DNA of 51,432 nt from Pirellulales bacterium (GCA_035533075.1 DATLUO010000219.1:1-51432); one strand, 5' to 3'. Counted from the stretch's first letter, positions 32,425 through 42,273 are shown. Numbers and translations: made by a program. Notes: generated by a model from the sequence alone, not told the origin.

Positions 32425-32551
32425 CCGGCACCAGCGACATTATAGTGGACCATTTTCGATTTCGCTGCTACCGTTAGGCGTTGGTTCTTCGGGAATGAGC
32501 TTTGCATTCCTGGAGGGACGTTTGGCACGTAAGTTTTTGCGGAGGTCAGCC

Positions 32552-32797
32552 ATGAAAATCGAGTTGCGCTACTGCTCGGTTTGAAACTACGAACCGAAGG
32601 CTGTCAGTTTGGCAAGCCGAATTCTGTCGCAATACAAATTGCAGATCGAACGCCTGGAGTTGGTGCCCGACCGTGGAGGATGTTTCGAGCTTTCGGTCGA
32701 CGGCGATCTGATCTACTCGAAGCTCAAGACGGGCGAGTTTCCGGATGAGGAGGCGATGATCGGCAGCATCGGCAAGCAGCTTAAAAAGAGGTTGTGA
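32552..32797 (+). CDS. SelW-like Rdx-family selenoprotein with in-frame UGA (Sec)
   Basis: ATG 32552 follows GGAGG by 6 bases. The frame reads MKIELRYCSV, then TGA at 32582-32584, then NYEPKAVSLASRILSQYKLQ, LELVPDRGGCFELSVDGDLI and YSKLKTGEFPDEEAM to a TGA at 32795-32797, 81 residues in total. Reading the internal TGA as selenocysteine gives YCSVUNYEPK, which matches the CxxU redox motif and following lysine/proline context of selenoprotein W (mouse YCGAUGYKPK). The rest matches the short thioredoxin-like Rdx fold, including the GGCFEL and LIYSK strands. A stem-loop follows the UGA at 32599-32618. Known SelW-type proteins are small thiol/selenol redox proteins. Standard calling would give only 62 residues from 32609. 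No selA/B/C/D gene lies in the window. Confidence 0.82.
32599..32618 (+). promoter_or_regulatory. SECIS-like hairpin downstream of the UGA codon
   Basis: GGCTGTC (32599-32605), loop AGTTT, then GGC-A-AGCC (32611-32618) forms a 7-bp stem (one G-U pair) with a single bulged A, beginning 14 bases after the UGA. Bacterial SECIS elements lie inside the coding region at about this distance and have a small loop with a conserved G-U. Assignment is by hand folding. Confidence 0.5.
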
Positions 32798-32849
32798 GCC
32801 GGACGGCTCGCGTCTGTTTGTACTGCACGCGCGAAACGGAGACATCTTC

Positions 32850-33006
32850 GGTGGCTGGGGCAGAGGCTGGCCACGTAACGGTCGAGAATGCTCAGAAACG
32901 CCGCGGCCAGCCGATGCCCCGGTAGCGTCACCACCGGGGCATCGCTTGGCCGGCGGCGCGTTTTGTGGTGCGAACTCGGTCTCGGCCAAGCTCTGCCCCA
33001 GCCACC
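32850..33006. repeat. Nested palindromic element between convergent genes
   Basis: Outer arms 32850-32872 and 32984-33006 (23 bases, 2 mismatches) enclose inner arms 32899-32923 and 32933-32958, whose core GATGCCCCGGT / ACCGGGGCATC is perfect. The whole could fold into one long hairpin. It separates the selenoprotein gene from the convergent regulator gene and may act as a bidirectional terminator. Confidence 0.8.
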
Positions 33007-33037
33007 CCCATTTCTCTCGACGACGCCCCGTCTACCG

Positions 33038-34408
33038 TCAGCCGAGCTTCTTGCGCAAGGTGGCGCGGTGCATGCCGAGCATCTGAGCGGCCGCCAGGCG
33101 GTTGTTGCCGGTACGCTCCAAGACCGCATCGAACAGCGGCGGCTCCACGGTGTCGAGCAACTGTTGATACAACTCGACCGGCGCATCGGCAGACGCCAGC
33201 CGCGCCGCCACCCAACCGCGCACCGCGTCGCCCAATGCGGTGCCGACGTCGACAGCGCAATTGGCCGTCGGCGGGCATATCGGGGGCAGATGCTCGGGGT
33301 AGATCGTGCCCGACCGGGCCAACAGGGCGGCGTGCTCGACGGCGTTTCGCAGCTCGCGCACGTTGCCCGGCCAAGGGCGGCGGCGAAGTTCGTCGATCGT
33401 GGCATCGGCAAAGGCTGCTTGCCCGTTGGCGTGCAGCCGGCGCAAGAAGTGCTCGGCCAACGGTGCGATGTCGTCGACCCGCTGGCGCAGCGGCGGCAGC
33501 TCGATCTCGAATACGGCCAGGCGGAAAAACAGGTCTTCGCGAAACGTGCCGGCCTGGACCTCCTTTCGCAAGTCGCGATGCGTGGCCGCGATCACGCGAA
33601 AGGCCGCCTTGCGAGGACGCACGTCGCCCACGGGCGTCACCTCTTGCTGCTCCAGCGCCCGCAGCAGTTTCACCTGCACGGGAAGCGGAATCTCGCCCGC
33701 CTCGTCGAAGAACACCGTGCCGCCGTCGGCCAGTTCCAGCAGTCCCTGGCGGGCCTGGTCGGCCCCCGTGAAGGCGCCCCGCGCATGGCCGAACAACTCG
33801 CTTTCGACCAGTGCCGGATTGAGCGCGGCCAGGTTGACGGGCACCAGCGGGCCGGACGCGCAGGCCGAGTGCCGATGGATGGCCCGCGCCACCAGTTCCT
33901 TGCCGGTGCCGCTTTCGCCCGTGATCAGCACCGACGCGTTCGTATCGGCCACCAGCGCGATGCGTTTGAAAACCTCCTGCATGGCGGGACTCGTCCCCAC
34001 CAGTTCTTCCGTCACCGCGGCGCTCGCTGGCGCGGCCGCCACGGGCGCGACGCGTCGGGCAAGCGCCCGACGCATGACCGATGCCGCCTGCTCGACGTCG
34101 AACGGCTTCGTCATATAGTCGAAAGCGCCGTTGCGGACCGCTTCGACGGCCGTCGCCAGATTGCCGAACGCCGTCATCACCACGATCGGCGCCTGTGGCT
34201 CGAGCGCTTGCAATTCGCGCATGGCCGAGAGACCATCCATGCCGGGCAAGCGGACGTCGAGCAGCACCAGGTCGAACGGCCGCCGCCGGGCCAAGTCGAT
34301 CGCCTCTTCCGCCGACGCCGCAGCGACGGCCGTATGTCCTTCGTCGACCGCCAGCCGCCGCAGCGCCCAGCTTATGGTCTCTTCGTCGTCGACGATCAGA
34401 ACGTTCAT
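33038..34408 (-). CDS. NtrC-family sigma-54-dependent response regulator
   Basis: The product (456 residues) has a receiver domain (D7, D8, phospho-acceptor D51 in LVLLDVRLPGMDG, K101). An AAA+ sigma-54 activation domain follows (ITGESGTGKELVARAIHRHS Walker A, ELFGHARGAFTGADQARQGL with the GAFTGA loop, GGTVFFDEAGEIPLPVQVKL Walker B, RPWPGNVRELRNAVEHAALL). A C-terminal Fis-type helix-turn-helix (ERTGNNRLAAAQMLGMHRAT) completes it. Its ATG overlaps the stop of the upstream histidine kinase (ATGA), so the pair is cotranscribed and coupled. No Shine-Dalgarno is visible upstream because a CCAAAATC repeat occupies that place. Targets are not identifiable. Confidence 0.95.
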   Translation of the reverse strand: MNVLIVDDEETISWALRRLAVDEGHTAVAAASAEEAIDLARRRPFDLVLLDVRLPGMDGLSAMRELQALEPQAPIVVMTAFGNLATAVEAVRNGAFDYMTKPFDVEQAASVMRRALARRVAPVAAAPASAAVTEELVGTSPAMQEVFKRIALVADTNASVLITGESGTGKELVARAIHRHSACASGPLVPVNLAALNPALVESELFGHARGAFTGADQARQGLLELADGGTVFFDEAGEIPLPVQVKLLRALEQQEVTPVGDVRPRKAAFRVIAATHRDLRKEVQAGTFREDLFFRLAVFEIELPPLRQRVDDIAPLAEHFLRRLHANGQAAFADATIDELRRRPWPGNVRELRNAVEHAALLARSGTIYPEHLPPICPPTANCAVDVGTALGDAVRGWVAARLASADAPVELYQQLLDTVEPPLFDAVLERTGNNRLAAAQMLGMHRATLRKKLG

Positions 34409-35883
34409 GGGGCAATTCTGGATTTTGGATTTTGGATTTTGGATTGTTCCGCGTCCGGTTTTGGCTGTTGATTCAATCCAAAATCCAAAATCGAAAATCC
34501 AAAATCGTGCCTGGGCAGGCGCAGCTCAAAACAGGTCACACCGCCCTGGCGCCGATAATCGAGCGTCCCGCCGTGGGCCTGGGCGACCTGTCGGGCAACC
34601 GCCAACCCCAGGCCGATGCCTTCGGGCTTCATCGTGGCGAAAGGCTCGAACAGCCGCTCGGCGATCTCGGCGGCAATGCCCGGCCCGCCATCGAGCACGC
34701 GCAACAGCACTTCTTGTTTCGTCGCGGCAAGCTCCAACCGCAGCCATCCGCCGGGTCCGGCTGCCTCGACGGCGTTCAGGGCCAGGTTCATCAGCAGTTG
34801 CCGGAGTTGTTCCGGGTCGGCTTCGACGCAGCCCTCGCCTTCGTTGGTAATGAGCGGCGAGTCGCGACGCTCGTCGGTCGTCCGCAGGTCGACTTTACGG
34901 TGGCGACAAGTCGGTTCGATCATCTTGGCGACGTGCTCGACGATCGGCCAGGGATCGCAACGGGTTTTCTGCAGCGGCCGGGGCTGACCGGCCGAGAGGA
35001 ACTGTTGCAAGTGCTCTTCGGTCAACTGAAGCTGCCGCAGGGCGACATCGAGGCTCTCGTCATCGGCATGACAGCCGTGCCGCTGGTGAAGCTGCACGGC
35101 CATGCGAGCGCCGGTGATGTCGTTGCGTAGATGGTGGGCCAGTCCGCCGCTGAGCTGGCCCAGCAACGTGAAGCGCTCGGCCCGGCCGATGGCGCGGCGC
35201 ATCTGCGTTAATTGCTCGGCGAGCACGTTGACGGCGCGCGCGAGATCGCGCAGCTCGTCGTTTCGCTGCGGCAACGGCAGGGTCTGAAAATCGCCCTCGG
35301 CAAGCCGGGCCACCTGGGCGCGCAGACGGGCGATGGGGCGGCCGAGTCGAACGGCGATGACGGCGGCCACCACCATAAACGCGGCCAGCGTCGCCGCGCC
35401 GACGAGGAGCGGCGGCAGGGCGGCTTCGCGCCGGCTGGCCCGCCAATGCTGCTCGGGATAAAGAATATCGAGCGTCAACGATTGCGTCGCCGGTCCCCGC
35501 GGCGGCATGGCCAGCGACGACAGAAAGAAACCGTTGCCGCCGGCTTCGATGAGCGGCCCCAAGGCAAGCTGTTGCCAAGGGCGGCCTGGCAAGCGGCCCG
35601 CGCTGTGGGCGGGCGCCGTTTTGCTCCGCGCCGCGACCTTGCCCGACGCGTCGAAGAGCACGAATTCCGCGCCGCTCAGGCCGCGCATTTGTTCCAACAC
35701 GGTGTCGGTGAGCGGGAAGGTCGACTCCACGAGGGTGCGCCCCAGATTGCGCACTTGCTCGTCGATTTGCCGCTCGGCGCGTCGGGCCGCCAGGAGCGCG
35801 CTGAGCGCGCTGACCGACACCAGACCGATCAGCATGGCCGCGGCGAAGGGAACCAGGATTTGGTAGCGGATGGGCCAGCGCAT
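34405..35883 (-). CDS. Membrane sensor histidine kinase (NtrB-like partner)
   Basis: From ATG 35883 the product has 492 residues; an ATG pair at 35916/35919 is an alternative. A first membrane span ([20 protein letters not shown]), a periplasmic sensor of about 120 residues, a second span ([20 protein letters not shown]), a HAMP-like segment, then the H-box [21 protein letters not shown]-box [15 protein letters not shown], and G-boxes [10 protein letters not shown] and [18 protein letters not shown]. The last ~33 residues ([20 protein letters not shown] onward) are encoded by CCAAAATC repeats and are not part of the conserved kinase. It pairs with the sigma-54 regulator. The signal sensed is unknown. 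Confidence 0.9.
   Translation of the reverse strand: MRWPIRYQILVPFAAAMLIGLVSVSALSALLAARRAERQIDEQVRNLGRTLVESTFPLTDTVLEQMRGLSGAEFVLFDASGKVAARSKTAPAHSAGRLPGRPWQQLALGPLIEAGGNGFFLSSLAMPPRGPATQSLTLDILYPEQHWRASRREAALPPLLVGAATLAAFMVVAAVIAVRLGRPIARLRAQVARLAEGDFQTLPLPQRNDELRDLARAVNVLAEQLTQMRRAIGRAERFTLLGQLSGGLAHHLRNDITGARMAVQLHQRHGCHADDESLDVALRQLQLTEEHLQQFLSAGQPRPLQKTRCDPWPIVEHVAKMIEPTCRHRKVDLRTTDERRDSPLITNEGEGCVEADPEQLRQLLMNLALNAVEAAGPGGWLRLELAATKQEVLLRVLDGGPGIAAEIAERLFEPFATMKPEGIGLGLAVARQVAQAHGGTLDYRRQGGVTCFELRLPRHDFGFSILDFGLNQQPKPDAEQSKIQNPKSRIAP
34419..34446. repeat. CCAAAATC-type repeat, inverted arm (HK/RR junction)
   Basis: Three tandem GGATTTTGGATTTT-like units lie just upstream of the regulator start on the minus strand. 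They form an inverted pair with 34474-34507 and encode the very end of the histidine kinase. Confidence 0.85.
34474..34507. repeat. CCAAAATC-type repeat, second arm
   Basis: Tandem TCCAAAATC(G) units, inverted relative to 34419-34446 with a 27-base loop. They are translated as SILDFGLN-like residues at the histidine kinase C-terminus. Confidence 0.85.
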
Positions 35884-35974
35884 GGCAAAGTCGCGAAAAA
35901 GAGCTTCCCTTGGCATCATAGATGGCCCGGCGTGGGCCTTCAAGAAACGCCGTGGTGGTGATACCATTTGCCTT

Positions 35975-37521
<1,547 letters not shown>

Positions 37522-37525
<4 letters not shown>

Positions 37526-38538
37526 TTCTGGCGGGCGACGTCGGAGGAACCAAGACCAACGTCGGTTTCTTCCAAGTCGAAGGCCACGGCCGCTCGCTGC
37601 GAGTCACGTCGGTCGTCGAACAAACGTATCACAGCCGCGAACACGCGAGTCTCGACGAGCTGGCGCTGGCCTTTCTCAACCAGCACAAGCTGCAAGCTTC
37701 GGTGGCCTGCTTCGGCGTGGCCGGACCCGTGCGGCACGGCCATAGCCAGGCCACGAACCTTCCCTGGACCATCGACGCCGCCCGGCTGACAGCCGAATTG
37801 CGCGTCGAGCGAACGCTGCTCATCAACGACCTGGAAGCGAACGCCTGGGGCGTCGCCCAGCTCGACGAGCGGGATTTCGCCGTGCTGAACCAAGGCGCCG
37901 CTGATAGCGAAGGCAACGCCGCCGTGATCTCGGCCGGCACGGGCCTGGGCGAAGCCGGGCTTTACTGGGACGGCCGGCGGCACTTGCCCTTTGGCTGCGA
38001 AGGCGGGCACGCCGATTTCTCGCCCCGCAACGCGTTGGAAAGCGGGCTGCTGGCATTTCTCTTGGAAGAATTCGGGCATGCATCTTGGGAGCGGGTTCTT
38101 TCCGGCCCCGGTCTGCACAACGTTTATCGTTACCTGTGCCGAATCAAACCTGGGGCGGAATCGCCGGAGGTGGCCCGCGAGATCGCGACCGGCGACCCTC
38201 CGGCGGTGATTTCGTTGGCGGCCCAGCAGGGTTGTTGTCCGATCTGCACTGAAGCGATGGGTCTGTTCGTCTCGCTGTATGGGGCGGAGGCGGGCAACCT
38301 GGCCTTGAAGCTGATGGCGACCGACGGCGTGTACCTTGGCGGCGGCATTGCGCCGAAGAACGTGGCGGCACTCCGGCAGGGCGACTTCATGCGGTCTTTT
38401 GCCGCCAAGGGCCGCATGCGGCCGGTGTTGGAAGCGGTTCCGGTGCGGGTGATCTTATCAGCCAAGGCCGCGCTGCTGGGCGCGGCCCGCTGCGCGGCCA
38501 CCCGTAGCCCGCTTGCTCCGCAAGCGGAGGGACCGTAG
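37522..38538 (+). CDS. glk: Glucokinase (Glk type)
   Basis: The product (338 residues) has [20 protein letters not shown] (ATP phosphate-binding), [78 protein letters not shown] and [13 protein letters not shown], in the order of E. coli-type Glk. It phosphorylates glucose to feed the upstream zwf product. Start ATG 37522 overlaps the zwf stop. The final ~12 residues ([12 protein letters not shown]) are encoded by the first of two palindromic repeats at 38502-38560, so the original C-terminus was probably near [10 protein letters not shown]. Confidence 0.95.
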
Positions 38539-38560
38539 CCCGCTTGCTCCGCAAGCGGAG
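38502..38560. repeat. Two tandem palindromic repeats at the glk end
   Basis: Copies at 38502-38529 and 38533-38560 are identical 28-mers centred on CCGCTTGCTCCGCAAGCGG. The first supplies the glk C-terminal codons and the stop codon lies in the second. A related palindrome is at 44565-44584. Confidence 0.88.
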
Positions 38561-38601
38561 TGAACTTCCGGTCGCAAGGCGGACGTAACCCCACCATTGG
38601 C

Positions 38602-38624
38602 CAACTGACAGATTCTGTCAGTTG
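38602..38624. terminator. Perfect hairpin between convergent glk and the methylase remnant
   Basis: CAACTGACA and TGTCAGTTG are perfect 9-base arms around GATTC. No T tract follows on either strand, so terminator is the likeliest but not the only reading. Confidence 0.4.
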
Positions 38625-38660
38625 CGCAGGCGTTCCCCGTCCGGCCGGCAAGCCAAGCGA

Positions 38661-39081
38661 TCATCGCGATCTAAAACACTTGTGAAAAATAAAAGCATTT
38701 AGCGTCATGGCCCAGCGGTAACACCTGTCCGCATATACCTTTAGAGCCAACAGGCCCACGTCGTTTGCTGAAAACTTGATCGCTCCGTCCCCAAGATTCA
38801 CGAGCCCCAACAGCTCGCGTTGGAGGATTCCAAGCGTGCTGTTGAGTTGAGCGACAATTGAAAGCTCCTCACCCGCGGATGCGGGGATGATTTTGTAGAA
38901 TTCCTTGCCGTACACGCCGTCGACATTCCATAGCACCATGTGCCGCTCGCCAAACGTGCGCGGGAAGAGAATCGGCGCTTTCAGCGAGGAATTTCCCTCC
39001 TGCTTGACCCCGTAAAGGACCACTCCCGCGCAGTCTGTTGTCAGCTTGATTTGCTTGGCATCCTTGGCTGGCTTGAGGGGG
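38661..39081 (-). pseudogene. 3' remnant of an N6-adenine DNA methyltransferase-like gene
   Basis: The minus-strand frame ending at 38661 encodes PLKPAKDAKQIKLTTDCAGV, SLKAPILFPRTFGERHMVLW, VDGVYGKEFYKIIPASAGEE, LSIVAQLNSTLGILQRELLG and NLGDGAIKFSANDVGLLAL. The order (a specificity-like strand, then IVAQLNSTL..QRELLGLVNLGDGA) resembles the C-terminal target-recognition part of type I/IIG N6-adenine methylases. No catalytic domain (no NPPY) is present: the frame runs straight into the rhodanese gene. It is probably debris of a lost restriction-modification locus. Alternative: a small stand-alone protein, for which no start is evident. Confidence 0.6.
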
Positions 39082-39417
39082 TCAATACCGCGGCACGCTG
39101 GCGTCGATCTCGGCCGACCAGGCGTCGATGCCGCCCGACATGCTTTGGGCCGCGGCAAAACCCTGCTGACGCAACCACTGGGCCACCCGCAGGCTGCGGC
39201 CGCCGTGGTGGCAATGGACCACGATCGCTCGGCCGCGGTGCGGCTCAAGTTCGCTCACGCGCTCTTGAATCTCGCTCATCGGCAACAACCTCGCGGCGAC
39301 GATCTTGGCCACCGCATATTCGTCGGCCTCCCGACAGTCGAGCAGCAGAAAGTCGTCGCCCGCGTCGAGCTTGGATTTGACCGCCTGGCAGGGAATTTCC
39401 AATTCAAGTTCGGACAT
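39082..39417 (-). CDS. Rhodanese-like domain protein
   Basis: The product (111 residues) is a single rhodanese module: FLLLDCREADEYAVAKIVAA, RLLPMSEIQERVSELEP, and the active-site loop VVHCHHGGRSLRVAQWLRQQ with the catalytic cysteine, then SMSGGIDAWSAEIDASVPRY. Such proteins carry persulfide sulfur to acceptors in sulfur metabolism or tRNA thiolation. Length is normal for single-domain bacterial rhodaneses. It ends immediately before the methyltransferase remnant and is divergent from the tRNA nucleotidyltransferase gene. Confidence 0.92.
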   Translation of the reverse strand: MSELELEIPCQAVKSKLDAGDDFLLLDCREADEYAVAKIVAARLLPMSEIQERVSELEPHRGRAIVVHCHHGGRSLRVAQWLRQQGFAAAQSMSGGIDAWSAEIDASVPRY

Positions 39418-39532
39418 GGGCTATCAACGGTGGGTGGTAATGATTTCAGGCCATTCTACCGCGTTGCTTTTGATTTAGGCAACGAACGCACCCGGCTACC
39501 GGTATTGATTTCATCTGCTGCCGCGTGCGGTA

Positions 39533-39538
39533 TATAAT
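39533..39538 (+). promoter_or_regulatory. Candidate -10 element for the tRNA nucleotidyltransferase gene
   Basis: TATAAT lies 24 bases before the GTG start at 39563, with only a weak -35-like TTCATC about 17 bases upstream of it. Confidence 0.35.
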
Positions 39539-39562
39539 GCCTCCGCATCAACCACCCTACTC

Positions 39563-40915
39563 GTGACTTCCGCCGTGGCCCAGCTCGATCCGGACCGCCA
39601 ACGCGAATTTGCCCTGTCGATCGTCGAGCGGCTGCGCGAGGCGGGGCACGAAGCGTATTGGGCCGGCGGTTGCGTGCGCGATCTGCTGTTGGGCCGGCAA
39701 CCGAAGGATTACGACGTGGCCACGAACGCCCGGCCCGCCGAAATCCGCGATCTCTTCGGTCGCCGCAAGACGCTCGATATCGGCGCGGCCTTCGGCGTTG
39801 TGGCCGTGGTCGGCCCCCGGCAGTCGGGCATCGTCGAAGTCACCACCTTTCGCTACGACGTGGGCTATAGCGACGGGCGGCATCCCGACGGCGTCACCTT
39901 CACCACCGCCCAGGACGACGCCCAGCGCCGCGACTTCACCATCAACGGCCTATTTTACGATCCGCTGGCCAACGACGAAAGCCGGCGCGTGATCGACTTC
40001 GTGGGCGGCATCGACGACCTGGAGCGGCACGTGGTGCGCGCCATTGGCGATGCTCGTGCCCGCTTCGGCGAAGACAAGCTGCGCATGCTGCGCGGCGTGC
40101 GGTTTGCCGCCACGTTCGGCTTCGCGCTCGATGCCGCCACGCGCGAGGCCATCGTAGAGTTGGCGCCGACGGTCAGCGTCGTCAGCGCCGAACGAATCGC
40201 CCAGGAAATGCGGATGTTGCTGGTCTTGCCGGCCCGAGCGCGGGCGGCGGACCTATTGCGCGAGACGGGCTTGCTGGCTTCGATCTTGCCCGAACTCGTG
40301 CCGCTGGCCGATACGCCGGTCGCGCCGCACCGGCCCGAGCTGGGCAATCTTTGGCGGCGGACGCTGGCGGTGCTCGATGGGCTTCAGCGGCCGCGGTTTC
40401 CGTTGGGTCTGGCCGCGCTGTTGCACGCCGCAGCCTGTCAGGGGCATGAGCCGCCGGAGGGCGAGGGTGCTCACCGGGCCGCTGAGATCGTCAACCAGGT
40501 GTGCCAGCGCTGGCGGCTGTCGAACAAAGAAGCGGAACGGGCCTCTTGGCTCGTCGAGCGGCACCGCGCGCTGCTGAATGCGGAGCAGATGCCGTGGCCG
40601 CGGTTACAGCGGCTGTTGACGAGCGAGGGAATCGACGACCTGTTGAAGCTGCACGCGGCCATCGCCGCGGCCGCCGGCCACGACGCGTCGCACGTCGACT
40701 ATTGCCGCGGCCGGCTGGCGTTGCCGCCCGATGAGTTGAACCCGCCGCCCCTCTTGACCGGCGACGACCTGATTCACCACGGGATTCCGCCGGGGAAGAT
40801 TTACAAGAGCCTGTTGGACCAGGTGCGTGATGCTCAGTTGGAGAAGTCCGTTCGCAGTCGTGAAGAAGCGATCGCGCTGGTCGATCGGATCGTGCAAAAG
40901 GGTCTTGGGACTTAG
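39563..40915 (+). CDS. CCA tRNA nucleotidyltransferase / poly(A) polymerase family protein
   Basis: The product (450 residues, GTG start 39563) is a class II nucleotidyltransferase: AYWAGGCVRDLLLGRQPKDY with the DYDVAT acid pair, VTTFRYDVGYSDGRHPDGV, RRDFTINGLFYDPLAN, IDFVGGIDDLERHVVRAIGD, RFGEDKLRMLRGVRFAATFG and the neck/HD-like helical C-terminal half (LGLAALLHAA). It would add CCA to tRNA 3' ends or A tails to RNA; the two activities cannot be separated by eye. The tsaE gene follows after 25 bases, so both are tRNA-maturation genes in one probable operon. Confidence 0.9.
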   Translation: MTSAVAQLDPDRQREFALSIVERLREAGHEAYWAGGCVRDLLLGRQPKDYDVATNARPAEIRDLFGRRKTLDIGAAFGVVAVVGPRQSGIVEVTTFRYDVGYSDGRHPDGVTFTTAQDDAQRRDFTINGLFYDPLANDESRRVIDFVGGIDDLERHVVRAIGDARARFGEDKLRMLRGVRFAATFGFALDAATREAIVELAPTVSVVSAERIAQEMRMLLVLPARARAADLLRETGLLASILPELVPLADTPVAPHRPELGNLWRRTLAVLDGLQRPRFPLGLAALLHAAACQGHEPPEGEGAHRAAEIVNQVCQRWRLSNKEAERASWLVERHRALLNAEQMPWPRLQRLLTSEGIDDLLKLHAAIAAAAGHDASHVDYCRGRLALPPDELNPPPLLTGDDLIHHGIPPGKIYKSLLDQVRDAQLEKSVRSREEAIALVDRIVQKGLGT

Positions 40916-40940
40916 GTCACGGGTCTTGGTCTCGAAGTGC

Positions 40941-41426
40941 ATGCACATGTTTCAGTATGACGCTGTTGACGAAGCGGCGACTGAGCGACTCGGCATTGAA
41001 GTTGCGAACGTCGTGCCTCGCCCGGCGGTCGTCGCCTTGTGCGGCACGCTTGGCGCCGGAAAGACCCGGTTGGTGCGCGCCATCGCCCGCGGCCTGGGCA
41101 TCGATCCGGAATCCGTAACCAGCCCGACGTTCGTTTTGCTGCACGAGTATCCCGGCACGACGCCGCTCTTTCATTTCGACGCCTATCGTTTGCGCGACGA
41201 AGACGAGTTCTGGCAGCTTGGGGCCGACGAGTATCTCAGCGGTCAGGCGGGCGGAGTCGTCGTCATCGAATGGGCCGACCGCGTTGCCGGCTGCTTGCCC
41301 GACGAACGGCTGGACATCACGATTGAGGTTGTCGGCCCGACGGAGCGCCGCTTTTCGATCGCGGCCCACGGCGACCGCTACGAGGCGTCGCTCAGGCAGC
41401 TCATCCGGCGGTATGGTGGATCTTAG
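40941..41426 (+). CDS. tsaE: tRNA threonylcarbamoyladenosine biosynthesis ATPase TsaE
   Basis: From ATG 40941 the product has 161 residues (ATG 40947 also possible). TsaE hallmarks are present: VALCGTLGAGKTRLVRAIAR (Walker A), VTSPTFVLLHEYPG, LFHFDAYRLRDEDEFWQLGA and GGVVVIEWADRVAGCLP. TsaE is the ATPase that resets the TsaB-TsaD complex during t6A37 tRNA modification. It follows the nucleotidyltransferase gene by 25 bases. Length is typical. Confidence 0.93.
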   Translation: MHMFQYDAVDEAATERLGIEVANVVPRPAVVALCGTLGAGKTRLVRAIARGLGIDPESVTSPTFVLLHEYPGTTPLFHFDAYRLRDEDEFWQLGADEYLSGQAGGVVVIEWADRVAGCLPDERLDITIEVVGPTERRFSIAAHGDRYEASLRQLIRRYGGS

Positions 41427-41447
41427 CCCGGCGGTGCGCGGATTTAT

Positions 41448-42205
41448 TCACGGCGCCGACCGCACTGCAACGCCAAAATGCTGCGCTCGTCGCGGACTGC
41501 CGTAGGTGGCCTCGTCGGTCACTAGCCGTAGCGAGCGAATGCGGCGCGGGCCGATTTCATAATCGAAGTAGCCGGCCACCGTCGCCTCGACAAAGTTGTC
41601 GTCGTCGCGGCGGGGGTAGAAAGGGTGCTTCATTTTCAGCTCGCCATCCAACCGCACGCGCGCCAAGCCCTCTTCGACCGAGACGACCTTTGCCCGCAGC
41701 GACTCCCGGTCGATCCGGTTGTCGGCGAGGTCGTTGTCCTCGGTGTCTGGATAAAACCGCAAGTAAAGCTTGGCAACCACTTCGCGATCAGGTGCGGAAC
41801 CAGCGAGCCGGGCGGCGCCTTCGGCGGCGCGGCCTGAGCGGCCGGTTTGGCCACCGGTTCTCCCGCCTTGGGTTTCAGCTCGTCGATCGCGCAACGCAGC
41901 ATGTCGAGCACGCGACTGGCCTTGGCTTCGGCCACGTGCAAAGAATCGAAGGCGCGGCCATCGGAGGCGAGGATGTAGGCGTGTACGCTGCCGATCGAGG
42001 CCTTTGCGGCGCCCTTGGCTTCGGCTTCGCGATTGAAGCGAGAGAACTCTTCGAACAGGCGCCGATAGGCCGCTTTTTCTTCGCTGGAGGCAGCCTCGTT
42101 GTGCGAGAGATAGACCCCGTCGACGCGGACTGCCACGAAGCTGCTGTTGAGCAGGGAGATGATGGTTTCGTTGGAGAGCGGACCCGCTCTCACGCAGGCA
42201 CCGTA
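41448..42205 (-). pseudogene. Broken thioredoxin-like gene (5'-truncated and frameshifted)
   Basis: In one minus-strand frame the sequence reads LSNETIISLLNSSFVAVRVD, EEFSRFNREAEAKGAAKASI and VHAYILASDGRAFDSLHVAE, ending near PPKAPPGSL. Around 41780-41815 the sense moves to another frame, with PDREVVAKLYLRFYPDTEDN, GLARVRLDGELKMKHPFYPR and YFDYEIGPRRIRSLRLVTD to a stop at 41448. The 5' side runs into an NPKRKRG repeat (42206-42273), so the start and any export signal are gone. The first part resembles thioredoxin-like proteins expanded in planctomycetes. A sequencing error could explain the frameshift but not the missing start. Confidence 0.65.
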
Positions 42206-42273
42206 CACCAACCCGAAGCGCCAGCGAGGAGCGTGAAAAGGCGGCAAAACCTCGCTTGCGCTTCGGGTTAGTG
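42206..42273. repeat. NPKRKRG-type palindromic repeat
   Basis: Arms 42206-42229 and 42250-42273 are inverted copies (AACCCGAAGCGCxAGCGAGG core). Minus-strand translation gives NPKRKRG, a well-known artefact peptide in planctomycete gene calls. It sits at the broken 5' end of the thioredoxin-like gene. Confidence 0.85.

Noticed and set aside
32582-32584. Internal TGA as a simple sequencing error or ordinary stop
   Set aside because: The TGA falls exactly on the redox column of the CxxU motif, with a good RBS upstream and uninterrupted family similarity on both sides; a random error at that codon is unlikely, though not excluded.
32928-34415. Long frames in both strands over the NtrC-family regulator
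   Set aside because: Only the 33038-34408 frame shows receiver, AAA+ and Fis motifs in order; the others are arginine-rich shadows.
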